Of a DNA stretch of 64,000 nt, positions 24,503 to 37,100 are shown piece after piece. This stretch comes from Xiphias gladius. Its lineage: Eukaryota > Chordata > Actinopteri > Istiophoriformes > Xiphiidae. Under the pieces are notes generated by a model. It worked only from the letters and a program-made list of their open reading frames with translations. It was not told where the DNA came from and did no database searches. The stretch is taken from contig NC_053416.1 in NCBI RefSeq assembly GCF_016859285.1, positions 7,509,001 through 7,573,000 of the forward strand, written 5' to 3'. Each line of letters starts with the position of its first letter. Positions within the stretch are counted from its first letter, which is position 1. A program made the position numbers and the translations under genes.

Positions 24503-26894
24503 AGGTGACATTCTGCTTTTTTAATTTACTTGTATTATGGAATATGCTCTTAGTATAACATTACATTTAAGTGTTATCTACTGCTTTTCTCCTCATCCAC
24601 CCTTATCATGAAATCCTTCGAAGTCTTGCTTGCGCTAATGTTTCCTTGGTGACGCCTGCCCAGTTTCCATTACTTGCCTTTCACTTCATCTATTATTTCT
24701 TTTCTCTGTCAGTCTGGGTGGAAGGCAGTTGTTCATGTACCAGAGAAGTTAGAGGCTTTTAACACTGAAACAACCACAAAGACAAATGCATCCCGGTTAG
24801 TAATCTAGACCTCAGGCATATCCATCTAAATTTCAAACTCGTACCTAATTCTGTCATCACAAGTGACAAGAAAATTAAACTTGAATAGGACGCAATTGTT
24901 GATGAACCCACGCTCGGTATTGCGACCCCCCCCCTCGGCTTCCAGACGATCCGTCCACCACCACTGTGCCACCCTGGCGTCTTTGCTCAGCAGTGGCTGA
25001 GATCTGGGACAGAAAGAGACATTCAGTTGTGTTACTTTGGCAACAGGATTTGTTTACACCCACTTCATTTGTGCGCTCGCAGTGTAATAATACTCTCTGG
25101 AACAAACTGCTCAGTACAGGCTCTTTTCTAACTGTTCTGTTGTCCTCCCACATTCATCCCTCCCCACTGGCGCACACTCAATGGAGACCTTCGCAGCCTG
25201 GCATTTCAAATCGGGGCATAATGAATAGAAGAGGGAATTTACTAAATATGTGGGCACTTTTTTTTTTAACAAATTGGTCTTCTATGTGTCCATGAAAATT
25301 AAGCCTTTTCTCTTAGCTATAAATATGCAAGCGCTCCTTCATGGTTGCTCAAAGAAAGGCCCTGTATGCAGCCAGAGATAGGAGTCTGGTATTTGGAGCG
25401 CTGCGTCTACGTCTGTCCTGTTTGATATCAAATGAGAGCTCCAGAGTACAATCAGGCCATTGTGATGATATGTTGAGCGCCGCTGAGGACCATCACATGT
25501 GAGTCAGCTCCTGAGGGACGGAGGTGACCTTGCTGTCTTTGCCGGGTCGCACTCTCACCAGGGCTATCCTACACAACTGTGTGCTCGGAGTAAGTCTGCG
25601 TGTGTTTGCGTGTTTGTGTCCCAGCGAAAGATGAGAAACGGGCATGAATAGGGGACCGAAAGGAGGTGGGGTGGGGGCAACTTGGACCCAGGGAGACAGG
25701 GAGGGAGACTTGCAAATTGTATTGTAAGGGAGCATTTAAGCAGAGAAGAGCATGTGAGAGGAGAGAGGAAGCCAGTAATTAAAGACACAGAAAGCACAAA
25801 AGAGGACTGTGCAGGACTTGCAGATGAAAAGGAACACAGTAAAGCCTGTGTAGAGACAATCCTGGATATTCTTTTAATGTGGGAACTGACAGCTGGACCA
25901 AAAAGGTAGATCAATATTGAACATGTTTCAAGATGGCATGATAACAGATCAGCTATAAAATATGTTGTCAAGTTAAAGCAATGCTCTTAGTAATATGTTT
26001 GCATGTTTTAACCTTTGCTTTTCCGTGTACTTTTAAATTGGAAACCCAAAGCATTAAGCACTGAAGCAAACTTTCTATGAGAAAAAGTCTTGTTTGGAAA
26101 AAAAATCTGCTTAAATTAAATTCTCTGCTCTTCAGTAACGTGACAGACGAGCGAACTGTGGCAACTGCGACGGTTTGCTTGTGCTGTAAAATTAATCCAC
26201 CATAGCAGCCATGGGTGTAAAACTGTTTACAAGTGTTGTAATCAGATTTGAGGTCGGAAGGGAAAACCGTGAAGAATCCACTCGCGATGTACTGGGATGT
26301 GTTTCAAGAACTGCATTTTAATTTACATTTTAGGATTTCAGGCAACATCTTAACTTTATTAAAGTGCACACTCCTCTGTGATACAAATCTGTCAGGGAAA
26401 TATGAATGTTGATCCTGTGAGTGCTGTTCAATTAAAAATGTATTTTTTAAGCCTCATATCCAGCCTTGGGGGGAAAAAAATTTATTTTATTTTTAATTGA
26501 ATGTGATTCCTCAACCTCTGTTTGAGGCATTGCGTATATCTTGTATGTTGTTGTTTTTTTCAATTTCACTGCATTATTAATTTGATTTTACATTGACAGG
26601 TATAGGTATTGATTAGGCATGGAGAGATTCTGTACATGACACCTATAATGAATAAATTCTATTTAAAGGAATTTTAAATTAACCTGAGTGGTGTGTGGTT
26701 TAAGGAAATGGGGAAATGAATGCAGTATTATATTAAACTAGGCTTATAAACTTAAAATTGAAGGTACCTGAAAATAAATACTCCAGCTGCTCCAGGGAGA
26801 CGGCTACCACACTTCTAACGTCATCTTCCCAACACAGCAGTATAAATGTGACATCCGTCAACGACTTCCGAATATTTTAATTTCCACAAAGAAT
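24503..26894. other. intergenic, no gene recognised
   Basis: Between the FHDC poly(A) signal and the tRNA gene. AT-rich, with no splice-bounded open segment, RNA gene or transposon that I recognise. Open frames of 80-135 codons on the - strand near 25493-25971 overlap in two frames and lack exon-like borders. Confidence 0.5.
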
Positions 26895-26966
26895 TGACCC
26901 CGACGTGATTTGAACACGCAACCTTCTGATCTGGAGTCAGACGCGCTACCGTTGCGCCACGAGGTC
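26895..26966 (-). tRNA. tRNA-Trp (anticodon CCA)
   Basis: On the - strand a 72-nt cloverleaf runs from GACCTCG (26966) to CGGGGTC plus discriminator A (26895). The acceptor stem pairs with one T-G. The D arm contains the A box (TGGCGCAACGGTAGCG). The anticodon loop is CTCCAGA, reading CCA for tryptophan. The T arm carries the B box GTTCAAATC. It looks essentially identical to the vertebrate nuclear tRNA-Trp as I recall it. No intron and no encoded CCA, as expected. No run of four or more T follows for roughly 120 nt on the transcribed strand; the nearest is ATTCTTTG. That is unusual for RNA polymerase III. It stands alone in this window. Confidence 0.96.
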
Positions 26967-26969
26967 CCC

Positions 26970-27270
26970 TGATGCTACCGTACGGGACGACTGCTATTGG
27001 ACCTGTGGTGGTAGCCGCAGGTGCGTCTGCCCAGATGTTCATGCCAAATGGTTGCCTCCTCCGTCGTAAGCCTCTACGCACACCAACCCTTTCTTCGTGG
27101 TTGTCATCGCCGCCACCTGGGTTCGGCTTTTTACGCGCGTCCACGTCGATTAGCACGCGTCTCTTAAGATCCGCATAAAAGAGCGGCAGAAGCGGGGGGG
27201 GGGGGTCACAGCGCTGCTCTTGTCGTTTCATCTGCACGGCGTTGAAGTCTACGTGTCCCCGTAGTTCCAT
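26970..27270 (+). promoter_or_regulatory. CpG-rich promoter-like stretch beside tRNA-Trp
   Basis: Dense in CG dinucleotides compared with both flanks. It contains a TATA-like CATAAAAG near 27172-27180, in GC-rich surroundings. It lies immediately upstream (in the tRNA's orientation) of the - strand tRNA gene and upstream (on +) of two splice-bounded segments. It could be a divergent Pol III/Pol II promoter. A CTCF-like CTAGATGGTGC follows at about 27320-27330. Confidence 0.35.
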
Positions 27271-27468
27271 CCAGCCACAGTGTTAAGGCGTTGTAGTTGA
27301 TCATGTCTCCAGTCAGTCGCTAGATGGTGCACTTCAACAGTGGTTGGATGGTTTCCCATTTAGTCTACGGCAACTGACATTCCAGTTTTCAAAGTTGTTG
27401 CTCATTAACACCCGGCAAAGAGCCGTGAAGGCCCTCAACCAAACAATAGCTGGTCCTCTTAAACAGGT
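27205..27468 (+). other. candidate first exon of an unassigned + strand transcript (or distal trim3 leader)
   Basis: The segment downstream of the TATA-like motif ends at a good donor, AAACAG|GTAGGT (GT at 27469). One frame is open for about 55 codons up to the donor and ends NTRQRAVKALNQTIAGPLKQ, but it has no ATG in this stretch, so it may be leader sequence. I do not recognise the peptide. The start is only inferred from the TATA-like position. Confidence 0.25.
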
Positions 27469-27761
27469 AGGTTATAAGGAAGCGAAGTATTGGGTTCTTC
27501 AATTTGCACTAAAGTAATGCAACTTAAAGAAGAATGCATGTGTCATACAGTAGTTGTTCATGTTCATGGTCCCTCTACACAATGCAAGAAGAACTGACTG
27601 TAAATTAATCTGTGGTAATATGAAAAAGAACAAAACAGAATTTCCACAAGCCTGATGTATCCCCCGTGCTTGCTAGAGATACATGTGCTAAATTGGTCTG
27701 GAATTCAGTTGATTTAGGTTTGGCAGGTCTGTCGGCTAATTCCAGCTGTTTCTCTGCTCAG

Positions 27762-27845
27762 GAAAGAAGAGGAGCGCCTGGGGAATCTGGGGCACTTACC
27801 TGCTAACCTTCATCAGGGGCCAGCCTGCTCATAGCAGAATGGATG
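27762..27845 (+). other. candidate second exon of the same transcript
   Basis: A polypyrimidine tract and TCTCTGCTCAG (AG at 27760-27761) are followed by 84 bases and a strong donor, GGATGG|GTAAGT. If joined to the segment ending at 27468, the frame closes at a TAA within the exon, so a protein is not supported; a non-coding leader or lncRNA fits better. Confidence 0.25.
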
Positions 27846-29900
27846 GGTAAGTGCACGCAACAGATGTAAAAAAAAAAATCTGTGGTTTTTGTTTGCACAC
27901 ATCTTTCATTGTCTGTCGTTCGATCCTGGCCCATATAAAACGGTAATATAACCAGGATGAAATTGAGCGCCTCCCATAACTGCCGCGGTGTTCTTTAGTT
28001 CTCTCACAATCACGGGGTCTGTTGTCATCAAGGTAACAGTCCTTATATTCGTCAGTCACCTTAAAAGAAGGGTTGCTCAGTGTTGATGTTATTGTCCCTC
28101 CTGCTCCTGCTGCAGCTGATCTGATTAGGATGCGTGCTGCTCTCTGGCTGCGCTGATGTGATAGGTTTCAATGTCAGGGAGCTGGAGCAGTTCGGGGCAC
28201 ACTGATTGGCCGGACGGGTGAACATACAGTGTGATAGGAATGCTTTCAATGTCCATCCAACTGTTATTCCACTTCTTCTATCACACCAAAGCCAGATTTC
28301 CTTTTCTCTCAAAATATTTAGCAGATATTCTTGGCATCGTCACAGTGAGTCTGATTTTTTACACGTCTCTCTTAGACTGTTTTGCAGAGAGCCACCCATT
28401 TTGGTTTGCAGGGCTCGGACTAATGTTTGTGGTTGGCGATCTGTGGTTGATTTGGTTAAGTCAATTGTTCAAGGTTAGAGGAGCCTGACACTGAAAGCTT
28501 TCCCTGAACACTAAGATGTGCGCCTGTCAGCGTGCATTGGTTTCGTTGCTGGACAACGCAAAAAAAAAAGACTCAAATTTTACATGTCACAATTCCTGTT
28601 CTCACCGTCAGGAGCTAGAATAAGAACACACCTAGCTCATACAGCCTCCTCCAAACACCTCACTGCTGCAGTAGCCAAAGCTCTGTTACTGCTTGATGCT
28701 CAGGCCGCTCTCCCACGACTAATACCCGTCTGACCACATTCACAAGGGTTTAGCCCAATTTTAAAAATCCACCTAAGACACAATGTACCAGTTAGCCGAA
28801 AGTCGGCTCTCATGTGTGATACAGCTAATGAAAGACCTTTGAGCACAGATTTTGGGACAGAAAGCATGCTGTTACCGTCACTGTAGTTGATTAGTGGGGC
28901 GATATTCAAACCCTTTTACCGTTCTCTTAAAGGACAGGAGTTAACTTAAGTTCTTGTTTCTGAACATGAAGACTGGGACCTTAAAGGAGTTAAGGGACCA
29001 TACCAGTTGTCTATACTTCACATTTCTTTTGACTTTTTTCCCCAAAGCATACTAGATATTTTTATATTGATTCCCTACCATCCAGATCCCCACTGATTTC
29101 CAGTCATTTCAGTATGAACCTAGACAGATCAACCTTTACAGACTTCCTTTTTTTTTTTTCTTTATGTCAAAGTACATTAGACCTTTTTTTACACCCGTCT
29201 TCTATTTTTAAATTTCTGGCCACATAAATTAATGAATGCAATGACCTAACTCTCTAATCCTGATCCTGTGTCAAATCGCCGAGTCGAATAGTCACTGTAA
29301 TAGATTCCTTAATCTTAAGCAAATTTCCAATTCTCTGCACATGTAATGTCTGCCTGGAAGTTTGGAGGTGAGTCTGACAACATGGGGTTTGCTTTGCAAA
29401 AATGGTCAACTGGACCACCACCACGGTATAGAGTTATTGATTAAACCACCGTCTGTGTCTGTCATCGCCTTCTCCGCTCCGGCCTCCACATTATAATAGC
29501 ATCCAGACAAGGTGCGTTCAAATGCAGACCATATACACTGTACCTGGGCTGTAATCGCAAGGAGCTTGAGGTGATTTGTCTGTGTGCCAATAGTGAAATG
29601 TCCCCTTAATAAAGTAAGGTTTTTCTTTTCACCTATTGAATATATAATGACACATTCGGGATGTTACCGTGTATACATACAGTATGTTTAAATAAATGAG
29701 ATGATATTTGGTGATTGATCTTCAAGCTTTATTTGCAATGCAGTGTCTTGAAAAGAAAAATATATTAAAAAAAAACAAAAACAGTTTGTCTGCGTGCTGA
29801 GGCAAAAGCTCGTCTATACCTGGAGGGGTTTTCTAAAACTGCACAGCGACGAGCTTTTATGATTCGCAGGTCGTGGATGAGAAGCTAACTGGACTGTTTC

Positions 29901-29924
29901 AGAGAGAGAGAGAGAGAGAGAGAG
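29901..29924. repeat. (AG)n microsatellite
   Basis: Twelve AG units, uninterrupted. Confidence 0.9.
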
Positions 29925-30207
29925 AACAACCATCTGCGTGTTCTCTGCTGCACTGGATGCAGTTTCCATGGCAACATGGTGCTCCGGCAGCAAAATCCCG
30001 GGAAGACGGTTCGGTCCCCACCCCCATGCGCATGCACACGAGTGCTCCACAGACACTTGAGAGGAGGATGGTGCTCATGCCTCCGCTGTCCGTACCACAC
30101 GTACACACACAGATCCCACAAGCTCCACCACCACAGTTTCCCAGTCGATATATTTCACTACATGTTTTATTCCCTCTTTACCAGCATATTGTTCCACAGC
30201 TCTAGAT

Positions 30208-30246
30208 AATAGACAAAAACTAAAAAACTAAAAAACTAAAAAAATT
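30208..30246. repeat. short tandem repeat, unit AAAAACT
   Basis: Three to four near-copies of a 7-bp A-rich unit. Confidence 0.7.
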
Positions 30247-30837
30247 ATCACATTGTCAATTATCCTTGGGAAGAACTTGAACCCTGAGTCCCTAAACGCC
30301 CATTTACTTTCTCAATTCATTCTCTGTCACTCACTTCTCACTTTCTCTCTGTCGGTCTTTCATACACCACTCCATCAACAACTGCATCGCCCTTTCAAGG
30401 CTGAGCGGCACATTTGTCATTCTTTCCATCCATCAATTCCCAGCAGGATTTGGTCATTTATCTCTTTTGTTCCTCCCATCAGCTGCCCTGCACCTACGCT
30501 CTGTTTGCGAGGAGGATGGAAAGAGTGGTAGACTGGGTTGCCTTTTTTCTGTTTGTCACTTCTCTCATATGAAGCATCACCAATTTTCCGTTTGACAGTT
30601 TGAGCTTTTCTCTTTCTCCTTACACGCGCAATCTTAAAAAAAAAAAAAAAAAAGAGAGAGAGAGAGACAAGATAGGTAAGGGAGAGTGAGGGTGAGAATC
30701 GAAAAATTCTCTGTCTCTTTGTTGCCATATTCCCTTCACTCTGCTCATCTCTTACGCTATTGGACAATCCAGCACCCTCCTATTTTCACACCAGCCAGTC
30801 AGCTTGTACAATCTCTGTATCTCTTGCCTCCTAAGAG

Positions 30838-30879
<42 letters not shown>

Positions 30880-30900
30880 TCCCTCTCTCCCTCTCTGTCT
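30838..30900. repeat. (CT)n microsatellite with CCCT interruptions
   Basis: A pyrimidine-only tract of about 60 bases. A separate (GA)n tract lies nearby at about 30653-30667, after a poly-A run. Confidence 0.9.
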
Positions 30901-31054
30901 CCCTCAGTCACTTTCCCTCCCGCTAGCACACACACACATACATGCGTCAAAGCCAGATCCCGATCACACACATGCACACACGCCCTGTTCCAGCCTGCCG
31001 CCCTGGACGCTCTGCATGAGGTGCTTTTTGCTCCGGCAATGTCGGGTTTTGTAG

Positions 31055-31120
31055 ATGGATGTCGCTCCCACGGGAGGGGAGCGCACTGAAACTTCCTCTT
31101 TCATCCGTCAGGAACCCGCT
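31055..31120 (+). other. candidate leader exon of trim3 with an upstream ORF
   Basis: GC-rich sequence ends at a strong donor, CCCGCT|GTAAGT (GT at 31121). An ATG at 31055 opens 22 codons in phase with the donor (MDVAPTGGERTETSSFIRQ...). Joined to the trim3 start-codon exon (45097), the frame would close at TAA 45124-45126, directly before an in-frame ATG at 45127. So it can only be leader sequence. No transcript evidence is available to me. Confidence 0.25.
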
Positions 31121-31649
31121 GTAAGTAAATCTTTCGCTACGACACTTACTCCCGTCCTCCCTCTTTCATTCCATCCCCACTATGTGCCAGTGCTCATTCC
31201 TTCATCCTCCAATATTTCCATCCCACACCTCTCTCCCCTTGGTGGAGGGTGCAAGCCCTTCCTTCTCCCATGTCACCCTCTCTCGAATCACCTCCCTCCC
31301 ACTGGTGGACGCATACACCCTGTGTAGGCTCTATGCAAAAATAATGCTGCGGGACATTTGCTGGCCTATGATGGGTTTGTGTTGTGCAGCATAACCTGAA
31401 AAATATTTCCTGCTTGTACATGTGGGACTGACCTGACTGTGATTATGAAGGACTGGAGGGATGAGCTGCAGTTATCTGCTGGGTAGGTGGATTTGGTGAT
31501 ACTCTGATGTGGTTGCAGACCGGGTGGTTTGATGCAGCAGGGTTTTAAAAGGCCTTTTTTTTTTTCAAAATATCGTTTGCCTAGAGGATGTAATAACTAA
31601 GATAAGCTCTTGTTTTATTGCAGAAAATTTAAACATGACACAAAAATCT

Positions 31650-31698
31650 GTTTTTTCTTTCCTAATAAAAAAATTTTTTTTTTATTAGAAAACAAAAT
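31650..31698. repeat. imperfect A/T palindrome
   Basis: CTAATAAAAAAA faces TTTTTTATTAG, with further imperfect pairing outward. A/T-only, probably slippage-derived. Confidence 0.6.
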
Positions 31699-32751
31699 TT
31701 TAGTAAGTCAGCATCCATCAATTTGATATAACTCCCTACAATCTATGTTATATATGCTGCTGTTTCTCAATATCACAGTCAGGCGACAACCTTGTGTCAC
31801 CATGTTTACTGATTTCTTACAATTTCAGATTACACGCATTGCATGGACTTGGCAAACTCTTCAAAACTCTTTGGATTTTAATAATGTGTCGACGTCAACT
31901 TAAAACAAGATTGTCTGCCTCAACTCAATGTCAATAAAACGGATTTCAGTTCCTCACTCTGGTCTCATTCTAAATTCTGCAAAGTTTACGGTTGATGATG
32001 CTGGGAGCAAAAACCTCACTTTGTCCTTAGGCATATGCCCTGAATAGAACTCCAACAAGACAAGACACTGAGGGGACACAGTAGATGACTGCAACAGAGG
32101 TATGCACTTTTGTACATGAAAGTGTTGAAAGGCCGGGATGTTGAACAAGGGCATTTTTTAAAAGGCTGGAATAGTGATCCAGGGGCACCTCTGGTCACTG
32201 TGGGGGAAGCGGAGACTGGAATGTCCAGCTGGCATGGGAGGAATGTCACCGAATGTCATGGGAGGGGTGAGAGTCGGGCGAGGAGGGATGTAAACTTAAC
32301 GGTGAAAATACACCGAACGATTGACTGAATGGTTGCCGTTACTGTAACTAATGGCTTTTCAGCCCCATCCGACTTGTTAATGTTGAGGTGTTGATGCTGA
32401 TGTTGTCGGAGAACTGTCGCAATGTTTGGATCATGAGCTCACTTGATACACATGCTGAATCCGTTATGCTCCAACAAACAGTGCAGCAATCCATAAAAGG
32501 AAAGATTTGGAGCCATTTTTCTTTTCTATTAATACATTAGAGTACTTAAAAATGTTTACTCTTTCATCCGATTGGCTTTCATTGTTGTGACACTTGATAC
32601 ACGCACTGTATATTGCGCTTTTCTGTAAAACACTGAGAAATAATTGTCTGTATTTGGTCCCTCATACCTTACAGTGGCATCTAGCACCATGACAAATGAC
32701 ATGACACCAGCACTGATAACCCTGTTAGTTTTTGACAGTTGTAACCTGTGC

Positions 32752-32754
<3 letters not shown>

Positions 32755-32785
<31 letters not shown>
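32755..32785. repeat. (TG)n microsatellite
   Basis: About 15 TG units. Confidence 0.9.
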
Positions 32786-32787
<2 letters not shown>

Positions 32788-34066
32788 GTGTCTGTGTTTG
32801 CTTGCGTCTGTTAAAGATGTGCTGCTCTGAGGTGATTGTGTTGCCATGGGTAACAGCAACAGAAATTCCTCTTCCATTCTGCACAGTCAAGCAAGTTTAT
32901 GTGAATGTGTTTTTTTACGTCGCTTTTACACGAACCCGGCAGGGAGGGGGGAAGGTCCTCATGGCAAACATGTACTTTGGCACAGAATCCATCAGGTACG
33001 GCTCAAACTCATTGATTTCGAAGTTTTACCTTTGCGAAGTCCGAGGAAGAGAACATTTTGAGTAGAGTCTAAAAACTAGAGGGGTTCCTCTGATAGATGT
33101 AACAGCTTTAGCAGGGAATTCTTTAAGAATCTGGTCGAGTTAATTGTTATTACCCTCGACTGTAACAGCTGTGATGGATAATATAGCTTTGATTACGGTT
33201 TTTATTTTGGTTGAGTTTTCATCAAGCTTTTCCAAACTCCCACCTCCAGCTTCTCCAACAGCATGCTAAACTCAGCTATCACTTTTTCTGATGGATTACC
33301 AGTCAGGTGGAAGTCACATTAGTGATTACTGGGTTATTTGCTCTGTGTTGTGGTGTCAGTTTCTATGTGCATTATCTTTTACACCGAAGGTTTTAGCCTA
33401 GACAGTATTCAGCTTATGTTTTACATATTTCATGTTCACTTTTATGTGCATTTCATGCTTCACTTGGAAGCACAAAGAGTTCTTGTCCTCTGGGACAGAA
33501 AATATGATATTAAAGTTGAATATTGAAATGTCATTGGCCGGATCGTAATAGACTCTACAGGCACAGTTGCTATCTGACAAAAACGTCTCTTGTCTTGTCC
33601 TGTCCTTTCCCTTGGTTGGTTACAAAAAAGGTTTTGCATGTGACCGTCCATGCTTAGATAGGCACGCATGTACAGTGTTTATGTGTGGAATGAGAGTGAG
33701 TGCATGTTTGTGCTCTGGTTATGGACATTAAGGTTTTTCCAAAACATATTCAACTGTATTTACTTTGTATTGTGGGGGGAGACTCATGTGGTGAAAGCTT
33801 AGTGACTGAGCTGAGAGATGCAGTCATGTCATGTTGGATATTTTTAGACGGGTCCCTCAGGGGGTCTCAGTAATAGCACTGACCATATTATGCCGTTTCT
33901 TGAGTGTTTGATATAACAGTCATATGTAAAACTGCTATAAAACGCTGTTGTTTTACCCAGTTTGGTCCATTTCTAAATCCAGTTAAACATTGATTTTGTC
34001 CCATGAGAGAGGAGGCTTTTTTTTTTTTTTTGCAGACACACATCTCAAAGGACTCTTACAAAAACT

Positions 34067-34106
34067 AAGTGTGCATTTAGCACCAAAAAGGGCTAAATGC
34101 ACACTT
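34067..34106. repeat. perfect inverted repeat (hairpin)
   Basis: AAGTGTGCATTTAGC (34067-34081) is exactly complementary to GCTAAATGCACACTT (34092-34106), separated by ACCAAAAAGG. Two more C-G pairs could form across an A-rich loop. The flanks do not pair. Confidence 0.85.
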
Positions 34107-37100
34107 CTTATGAGATCCTAGATCATTTTATGTGAAAACCTCTGGGCTCAGGTTATTCTTAAATATATGGCATATTTTTCGCTCTTATTTTCACCATTTT
34201 TGCCAAATTGCTCGTCCCATTGTCCTTAATCAGGGAGAGGACTGCTTGTTTTCAGTCTAGGCTTGCAATTCTAACCTTCATAGTGGTACAGAGATTTGTG
34301 TGTCGATGCTTCTGTTAATTATAAGCTATGATCTAAGGGTCAAAAGAAGACGATATTCAGCGTACCAATCGGCATTACATAGCACTGGCATTTTCACGTC
34401 TCTGATGTTGGAGAGGTAATGCTGTTGTTCTATATCAATATAACTGAAGGATAGATTAGTTACACTGGCTGATGTGTAAAACAGTGCACTACTGATGCTG
34501 CCGTGGTCACTGTCTTGATATTAATCCTCGAACCAGTCATGCGTGGGTTCATTGCTTCTCGAAGGACACACGCGCTCCCAGATATAGGCACTGTATGTAC
34601 TGTATTGAGAAAAATGATGGCCATAAAACTGAACTCTCCTTGCTGCAGCATACCACTCTTTCCTGTAAGGAGAGAAACCAAAGAAAAAGTGGTGACTCTG
34701 TGGTAGTAAAAACAAATAGCCCGGTGATCACTTGAGATGGCAAAATTTTGCCTAAATTTACTCTGTCCAGCAAATGTATATGTAGTAGTGTGTTTAAGGG
34801 TATAGCGCAACATGAAAGCAATGTAGACATGGGCAAATAAGGTTAAACGAACAGAAAACCGGTAACTTTACTTTTACCATTTGCTATGGCTTGATGATGA
34901 TGTGGAGCATTAGTGTCTGAATGCTTTTCTGAGGTATAATTAAAACCATAAAACCACTTGTAATCAGCTTCCATCAAACCTCTGTACTTGAAAATCAAAA
35001 ACACACCCTGTCACCACTTTTTAAGTGCAGCCCTCTAACTACACTCTGTCAGTATCTGTTTATGGGGAATCCTGATGTCCTTGCCGTCTGTGTGCTCTTT
35101 TTTTTTTTTCCCCCCCTGACAAGCTTCTATGGAAACGATGTGCCGCTAAGAGTTGAGTGCACCTGTGTGCCTGTGCGTGTTCACGTGTGCTTGCGTGCTG
35201 AAGTGTGAGCCGTGCGTTAATATGTTGATACAGGCGGTTCCTGTGACACATTCCTGCCCAGCTTGGCTCAGATCGGGCGAGCTGATAATTTTAGCTGTGC
35301 TTAGGTCAGTCACGCCCGCTGTGTGTGGGACAGTGAGGAGAAGGTACCGCCCCCTCGACATTTGTCATCCACTACATCGTCCATGCCAGAGGACTGTGCA
35401 TGATAAATGTGCGCATTGTGATGGGTTAGTCAGCGGATAGGCTGCCATCAGAGCAGCAATCTGGTGTTTCAAGGAGACAGACTACAAGGCAAACAGCAAC
35501 TGAACTCGGCGTCGCAAAAGTCTGGTCAGTATGCCGTAGGATTTCTTCAGATGAAAGCAGCGCTTGTACAATCCAATGCAAAAAAAACCCCCTACATTTC
35601 TGAAGCCTTTATCATTCGGCTTGTGTTGAGATGGTATCAGAGAGGTGTTTCCTCAACTCTAGGGTCATTTTGAGGCCTTGTCAGGATGAATTGCATTATA
35701 TTGGACGGAGTTCCTGTTATTGTGTCCCCCAGGAGTGGGGTTTAGGCCACACCCCTAGTTCTCCTGATTTCATGTGAGGAGGTTGACAGTCGTGCAAATC
35801 ATAAATCCGCTGACCTATCGGCATGACAAACAAACGATGGAATTTCTAATCCCCTTAAGTAAATGAATTTCCACCCTGTTAGGACCCACAGGGTTTTTCA
35901 TGATGTCTGTTTGAAATCAGCAGCAAGGGGGGAAAAAAACACACACACAAAAAAAAAACCCCAAAAAAACAAAACTAGCAGACTTTCACACTGAGGCACG
36001 ACTGTTCTGGTCCTTGCAACCACAGAGTAAGAAAAACCAAAACATCAGCTCACGTTACATAAAAGATGTATTTTATCTCTGGCATCTTTCACCATGTTTG
36101 AGTTCGGTGTGAGTGTTTCTGTGATGTGAAAGCAAAATGCCCACAGCTGAGGGCTTTTTTTTTTTTCTTCCGTTGTGCTTGGTGTGCTTGTTTTCTGGAT
36201 ACTTGGCTCATACAAAAACCACAGCTTTGTTGTTTTTTTTTAAGGCACCCAGATGATGACAAACATCTAAACGTCCCGCATACCCAAATAGATAAACACG
36301 CTCACAAAGATACGGTAGGTCTGTTAAACGTCAACCTACTTGACACAACATTTTGGCCCGGTTCTGTAATGCCCTGTGACATGGAACTAGCTGTTTATGT
36401 TAATATATGTTGAGCTCAGAGCATCTATTCCCTCAGTTATTTAAAGAAACAAATTATTTCAGGATCAGCTCCTCTACCCCGCGGCCCTGTGGCACATGCT
36501 CTGCTTTCACTGAAACAACTCTCTCTGCTGGGAGAGGGAGAGGGTCGGGTAGAATAAGAAAGAGGATGAAGAACCTGTGCATCATATAATATTCCCTTTG
36601 AACGTCTCAACTTCAAAATATATGAATTTTACACTTTAAAATGTGGATTATGAATAGTTTATTTATTGTGCTTCTACTGATGTTTTACAGGCATTTAGCG
36701 GGAGCCTTATGGAGCCTGTGTCTCTCTACCTGAGGTGCTCATGTGTCTATTTTCTCATAGCTCAGTGGAGTTGAGCTGCTGTTCTGACGTTTGCCTTGAT
36801 ATTATTCGTGTCAGGAATCCGTTGATGAAGTTCTCTTTGCAACAGAGTGACTATGAGGGGGAGACATAATGGTTTTATAACTGCGGCGGTCACAGAAATA
36901 AATTTTGAAATCAAATCTTTTGGTTTTATTTCAGAGGTCTAAAGAACTGAAATGGCTCGATCACTTTTGCAAATTTTATTATTATCTATTATTATCTATG
37001 AGACAGTTTCTTTGTAAATTTTTACACTACTACATTCATTCGAAGGCCGTAGTTACAAATTACTTTACAAAATATTATGAGTGTTGTTCGCACGCACCAC

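Noticed and set aside
25493-25971. Overlapping - strand frames of 80 and 135 codons
   Set aside because: Two frames over the same DNA, no exon-like borders, no family similarity.
26821-27270. 149-codon open frame on the - strand
   Set aside because: It runs straight through the tRNA-Trp gene and the CpG-rich block, has low-complexity Pro/Arg stretches and no splice-site support.
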